Of a DNA stretch of 64,000 nucleotides, positions 58,461 to 64,000 are shown in pieces (the stretch's first letter is position 1; the number at the start of each line of letters is the position of its first letter). Origin of the DNA: Paulownia fortunei. Lineage: Eukaryota > Streptophyta > Magnoliopsida > Lamiales > Paulowniaceae. The DNA is taken from assembly GCA_019321725.1 (NCBI GenBank), contig CM033110.1, positions 4,457,278 through 4,521,277 on the forward strand, given 5' to 3'. The translations under genes and the position numbers were made by a program. Under the pieces are notes generated by a model. It did not search any database and had not been told where the DNA came from. It saw nothing but the letters and a program-made list of their open reading frames with translations.

Positions 58461-60132
58461 CACTGTATTTGATTTGGTCGAGCACCATTTTCAAAGCATT
58501 TTGTCTTGAAAAGATAATTTATCCTGATAAATTTTGATGATATTCCCATGATTACACTGTACACTAGATTGCTTTTTCCCACAAAAAAATTATGAGTCTG
58601 CCAACAATTCTCTTAAAATATAATTTCATAAATTAAGTGTGTCAAGTAATTGAACCTAAAACTCTTTATATCTTTGCCTTCATTTAGCCTAACGCAGTCT
58701 AATGATCAACATTTGAAGTCACTATTCAGTGTAATTACCATTTTGAAACACTAAGGTTCAATCCTCTCTCTAGCCCTTTAATGGATGAGAGTTTTGGCAA
58801 GTGTTTTTATAATTGGATAAATGATTAAGTTAATTTTACTATCACATACATATAACTAAATAACAATTTTAAATTTTTTACAAAAAATAGTTTTAACCGT
58901 TTTTTGGACCGGTTCTTGGCCTGTTTGACTATTTTGATTAATTTAATTAGAATTTTGATTAATTAAAGCCAATCAAACTAGACTGGCAACTGGTTCTCAA
59001 TTAAATTAATTTCAACAAACCGATTAGATTCGATTTTGAAAACACTGATATTGGTCTTAGCGTTTATATATTATAATATACTTTGTGTTGAAGCTGTTGT
59101 TTTCTACTTTCTTGGCATCGATACATACTAGAATCTTGATCAATGCAAGTCGCGGTGGGATCCAATTTCCAATTTTTGTGAACCAAATTTGATTATGACC
59201 CAAATTTGATTAGATATGCAATTATTTTACATAAAAAATGATCCTAATTGAAAAAAAAAAGCATTTAAATTCTTTGTATTCAAATTGTGTTTTTAAATAA
59301 TTAAAGTGTGTTCAAACTCAAATTTACAAATAAAATATGAACTTTAATAGTTAATATACACAACATATATTTTTATAGATTAGCAAATTTAGATTTGAAA
59401 CTGAATTGAATTAAAGCTATTAATTACTATATTTACACTATTCTTTTTTGGATAACAATATTTTTATGGGAACAAATTTGTTGAATTTTTCAATTGAACT
59501 CATATACTAAATAATCATGCAATCGTACCCAATTCAAATAGAGTTTTATAAATATTTGATCCTTTGATTTTCAATTTAGGTAAAAAAAATCAAAGCGAAA
59601 TTGAATAAAATCTGATTGAAAAGACAGACATAATTTTTATTATAAATTACATTAAATTATACTAATTGTCGTTATATATAAATTTTAATTTTAATTAAAG
59701 TAATTTAATAGAAAATGTAATAAAATTTATAAGATCCGAGAAACCATATTCATCTGTTCTGATTTAATTTTATGTCCACATTGTCGTGGTCTCGGCCCAC
59801 TTTCTCAGCAGCCCAACCACCCTAATAGTCAATTAAGCACTCACACACTCACGTTTTCTCAGCTCCCCCGTTAAATCGTCATACATTGCGACTTCAGTTC
59901 TAAAAAGCTGCCCAAATCGTCATATATTATTCTATCCGTTGAGAAAACGATTTTACATGTTGTATTCTTTGCGATTCCCTCTTTTTTATTTTCTGGATTT
60001 TCAAAACCCTTCATTCCTACTCATTCGAAAACCACTCGCCAAGCAATTTCGAATCATATTAAATTATCAATTTGTTCTCTATTAAAATCTTCTCTAATGC
60101 TTTCCAATCGATGCTTAATTTAGTCATTAGCA
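58461..60132. other. Intergenic; upstream region of the polyprenol reductase gene
   Basis: AT-rich up to about 59750, then more balanced. The last 300 bases before the start codon likely hold the promoter and 5' UTR. A CATATATTATT word at about 59921-59931 could serve as TATA element, some 200 bases before the start codon, but that is only a positional guess. No other gene is visible. Confidence 0.45.
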
Positions 60133-63100
60133 ATGGTTGTCGTATCTCTGTTGAGAGCGGTGTGGATTGCAGGGATTCTGCCGATTGTGATCGCGTCCTT
60201 TCCCTCCTCCAAAGTCAGTGCGTTTCGCGAGTTATTGCTTAAGTTCGGGAGGCGCGGCAAGATTATGGAATCTTCCTCAGAAGTGAGTAATATTTTTTGG
60301 AGATTTCGTTGGTTTCTCTCTCTCTCCCCTCTTTTTTTTCCTTCCCCTCAATAATCTGTGATCTAATTGTTGTTGAAGTAAATTTTTAGTTAATTCAGTT
60401 GGTATTGAGGTTTTTGACACTAATTCATTGCTCAAGTTGTAATTCAATGCCTTGATAAGACTGCTTTTTTATTTTTTATTTTTTTACTGTTATAGCTATT
60501 GCCATTTATTCTTGGTGAATATGAATAATAACATTTCCATTGGTTTATTGGACCCTCTTATGAATATTTAGAGGGCATTTTAAGAGTTGAATGTTTTCAA
60601 GTAATAAGTCAAGCTAATTAAACAATTTGTGTACTAAATGCGATGCCAAATGAATATTTCTTGGGGGGGGGGGATGCACTTGGGAATTTTTTATTTGACT
60701 TCTGTGAATGTACGCAAACAGGAATAGTATAGCTATGTAACTTTATCAATAGTGTAATGTAACATGAATAGCTTTATAATCAATTTGTCATGTGGACATC
60801 GTGTATTTCTTGGGGGATGCACTTGGGAATTTATTATTTGACTTCTGTGAATGTACGCAAACAGGAATAGCATAGCCATGTAACTATCAATAGTGTGATG
60901 TAACATGAATAGCTTTATAATCAATTTGTTATATGTTTTATGATGAAAATGTGATTATTTATTTGTATTTTGAGTACAGGAGTTTTGCTCTCATCTTTCT
61001 TCTTTTTTAGTATGCACTGAATTTTCTATTTATAACAATTGAAATAGCAAATAACAGGGAGTTCTGTTTGAGTATTTCATAGTCTACAAAATCTGGAACT
61101 CGAAGATTCTTTCCTTTTCTTCCCCCATTCCCTGAATTATATCCCTTGGAACTGGATTTGCTGTTTACCATAACAGCACAATGTGACCGGCTTTGGTAAC
61201 ATGTTGCCTCCTTGTATTGCAGAAACTCAGTGTCCCCCAAAAACTCTTTTGTCACTTTTACATACTGGCAGTTATATGGACTACATTTCTGCTTGTTGCA
61301 ACATGGCTATATGCATACAAAACAGCTCCAACAGTTTCTGAGCCGGTGCTATATTCGAGTATAGCTAGCCACTTGACTGGAGTTTCACATGAGTTTTCCT
61401 TGCGTAAATCTCATTCATCATTGAGAGGATACAAATATGGGATCTGGAACTCTGTGTTTCTGCTCTTATTGATGGAAACTCAAGTATTGCGACGCCTTTT
61501 TGAGAGTATATATGTATTCAAGTATAGTCCCTCAGCTCGGATGCATATTGTCGGCTATCTCACAGGACTGCTGTAAGTCTTGCCTATTTTATAATGTCAC
61601 GTCTATGTTGGTTTCTTGATACACTTAAGATTGTAGAGTTGATCAATCATAATGCATTATTATTGTACAGTGACAAGTCATTTTCTGATTCCATTGTTGG
61701 TGGTGCATTATCATCGAGTTCTGGAAATAAGCAACTAATAAAAAACAACAATCCAGCATGAGTTTACAGGAATTATATGTTTATTAATTAGGGCAAGATA
61801 ATATAGTAAAAACAGTGTTTGTGAATGTACAGCATTATCTTGTATATTGCCTTGCTTGTTGGATGATATCAAATGAGATCCCATTTTACGCCCAAAGTTT
61901 TAATTAGAAAACGATAAAAGTTTTTATCCCATCTGGTGACTGATCTTTCTGGTAATAGTTTCTATACAGCAGCACCACTATCCCTCTGCTGCACGTATGC
62001 TTTGGAGGTGTTCAAATTTGTGGCAAGTATGTTTGCGGAGTTTGTTGTTAAAGGGAAGGATAGAATGCAAGTCACAGAATTTGATTTGTGGGGGCATCTG
62101 AATCCTCTTATGCAACTCAAATGGTATGTGTGGATTGGTGCAGCTTTTTTCTCGTGGGGTTGGATTCATCAGCGCTGTTGCCATGCCATTCTTGTAAGTC
62201 TTATTTGTCCATATACTATTTATCACTCTACTTGGTTTCATTCTCTAATATGTGGAATTTTTTTCTAAATGGTAGCTTAAGTCCTTATATGTGGACAGTA
62301 ACAAACAGAAGGATAAATAAGTTCATTTAATGTGAAAAATACGGTGGCTATCAACTATCCTTTTTCAGAAAAAAAAAATGCAGAATTTATGCAAGTTGCA
62401 GTCGCAAAAGTTTCTGGGAAATCTTTTTGTACCTCAGTTAGCGTGGATCATAAAATTGTCATAATTTTTAGCAAGAGGCAAATATGAATGCGGGTAATTT
62501 TCTTAATTCATTTTTAATTTCGTTATAATGAACAATATATAATTTCATCATCCTCTGCCACGCGTAGGGCATATCTAAATGTTATCAAAATTCTTTGCAA
62601 GAGACAGGAACATCAAATGATTTTCCTTGTCTATTCGCTGCTGAATTCTTGGAGCTAAATGTGCTTGGCATAAGCTTTGAACCCTCCAAAGCTTTGGAAG
62701 CCCCTTCTTGTACATCATGTCGAAAAATAATAGATTGTTTCATTATCTGTATCGATTGTTACTGAATGTCGACAAGTATACGATTTCTTTTATGTTGCAC
62801 CATAATGATTTGTGATATACTAAGTTGGAATAGAGGTGCAATAATTATACCTTCAGCATACCATTTGGACCACTTGGGGATGTGTGCGTGTTATCTTTCA
62901 CGCTGGCTTGTTCTTTGTGTTGTTAGTAGAGCACCTAAATCCCTTAAATGTGTGGTGTACATCCTAGACTCAGCTTGATTAACTTTTTGCCCTGGGCCTA
63001 TTATGTGAATAACATTTCTCTTCTTGTTTCTGAAAAAATCAGGGCTCTTTAAGGGAGAATGATCAAAAGGTCAGTGACTATGCAATTCCTCATGGCGACT

Positions 63101-63549
63101 GGTTTGAATATGTTTCGTCTCCACATTATCTTGCAGAAATTGTAAGCCTTCTTGCTGTTTAATGGAACCTTCATTACTGTTTCTGTAAACGATAGAATAT
63201 TGAAAAGTGCAATTTTTTCCGAAGCAATTTTAGTTGGGTCTTATTTACTTTTTACCTTTTCTCATGGAGGTTATATATGGCGGGATTGCGATTGCTAGTG
63301 GATTTTCTGATATTACAATTTGGTTACTCTTTGGATTTGTGGTACGTCTTAATTTCCTGGAACATTGAGCAAAGAATGCATAATGTCCTTCACCAACATC
63401 TATATATATGCTTCACTGTTGTGGTAATACTTGTGTTGTTGCAGGTGGCAAATCTTGCCTTTGCAGCCGTTGAAACACAGAGGTGGTACCTTAGTAAATT
63501 TGACAACTATCCTAGAAATCGTTATGCAATCATCCCATTTGTTTACTAA
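60133..63549 (+). CDS. PPRD: Polyprenol reductase (steroid 5-alpha-reductase family), six exons
   Basis: Exons 60133-60282, 61223-61572, 61959-62193, 63043-63141, 63270-63341 and 63445-63549 join in frame with GT-AG borders into 336 codons plus TAA, close to the usual length. The enzyme reduces the alpha-isoprene unit of polyprenols to dolichols with NADPH in the ER membrane, supplying the lipid carrier for N-glycosylation. Membrane stretches appear at residues 2-21, 57-77, in exon 3 and in exon 5. The C-terminal family core is visible: [17 protein letters not shown] (262-278), then [13 protein letters not shown] (305-317) and [16 protein letters not shown] at the end, where the motifs bind NADPH. 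The start at 60133 leads straight into the first membrane segment. All exons are open, so it is probably functional. Arabidopsis PPRD1/PPRD2 are the nearest named relatives; which of the two is orthologous is open. Confidence 0.93.
60656..60930 (+). repeat. Two-copy tandem duplication in intron 1, 149-bp step
   Basis: Copies start ATTTCTTGGGGG at 60656 and 60805 and share GGATGCACTTGGGAATTT, TTGACTTCTGTGAATGTACG, CAAACAGGAATAG, CATGAATAGCTTTATAATCA. They differ by few bases, so the duplication is young. The first copy has a run of 11 G where the second has 6. Confidence 0.92.
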
Positions 63550-64000
63550 TGTGGATAAAAATAGCCTGCTAATATACATGTATGGTCACTTTTGTCTACG
63601 CACTCATCATATCATTCTAGTTAAATAAGATTGTTCAAATGGAAGCCAAGACTCAGTGCAGCTTCAAGTGACTGACCTGCTAGTTGTGGGCAAGGAAGAA
63701 TAAAATAGCTCTTCTTAGTTGGCAGCTAATGGTTTGCTATCCAGCTGCAGCTCTGGCTATAATGACTCAACCAATCTTGAGTGCTTGAAGGAATGGGGTA
63801 AGGTCTATTGATCCTGTATCTAAGCTAGTGCTGTCCTCTTATGGGAGAGGGAAAAAACCAGCGGGAAGCGATGCACCGACGTTCCTATTCCAATAAGGAA
63901 TAGAGTAGCACGTCTACCAATTTTGTATCTTATCTTGCTTGCTTGACTTACCATTGGTCTATTGCTATGATCTTTAACTACTTTAATTACAAATGGGATT
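63550..64000. other. Downstream region of the polyprenol reductase gene
   Basis: The first about 200 bases probably hold the 3' UTR; AATAAG at 63625 and GAATAAAATAG at 63699 are candidate polyadenylation signals. From about 63780 the sequence has a more balanced, organelle-like texture, without a gene I can name. Confidence 0.4.

Noticed and set aside
1..64000. CRISPR arrays, bacterial operons, riboswitches, tRNA or rRNA genes
   Set aside because: The sequence is a plant nuclear genome; I saw no cloverleaf with A/B boxes or rRNA signature, and the regular repeats are minisatellites without unique spacers.

Overview
This window is nuclear DNA from a flowering plant, most likely a eudicot. It is AT-rich, dense in transposons, and its one intact gene has six exons with GT-AG introns. 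The species cannot be resolved from the sequence. The only gene that looks functional is a complete polyprenol reductase (steroid 5-alpha-reductase family) on the + strand at 60133-63549. Nearly everything else is mobile elements, their relics, decayed gene pieces and organelle-derived DNA.

Layout. 1-3.4 kb: two adjacent long-inverted-repeat (foldback) elements. 5.7-8.0 kb: one copy (A) of a roughly 2-kb dispersed repeat whose second copy (B) lies at 26.1-28.0 kb. 12.4-25.2 kb: a dead aldo-keto reductase gene on the - strand, inflated from inside by transposons. A complete Ty1/copia element (12433-17550, 5-bp target duplication GAATG) sits in its last exon, a 0.9-kb non-autonomous hAT element (18820-19728, 8-bp target duplication) and a 4.35-kb hAT element with a decayed BED/dimerisation-domain transposase (19795-24144) lie further upstream in the gene. 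30.6-34.6 kb: a tandem array of roughly 100-140-bp units split by a 3.2-kb GC-richer insertion that carries 52-bp and 29-bp minisatellites. 36.2-45.4 kb: a compound Athila-type Ty3/gypsy element with two long LTRs, a tRNA-type primer site, two tandem gag-protease interiors and a truncated middle LTR, but no reverse transcriptase or integrase. 45.7-49.3 kb: a PIF/Harbinger transposase relic interrupted by a 2.3-kb solo LTR. About 53.2-58.5 kb: organelle-like DNA with a mitochondrial nad2 exon next to group II intron sequence, a plastid rpoC1 3' end and a fragment of an LRR receptor kinase. 60.1-63.5 kb: the polyprenol reductase gene.

There is no operon-like cooperation between genes. The interest lies in the order of insertions (nested, datable by target duplications), the organelle mosaic next to a live gene, and the foldback and minisatellite structures. 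Long stretches (3.4-5.7, 9.9-12.4, 28-30.6, 49.3-53.2 kb) hold no gene I can support.
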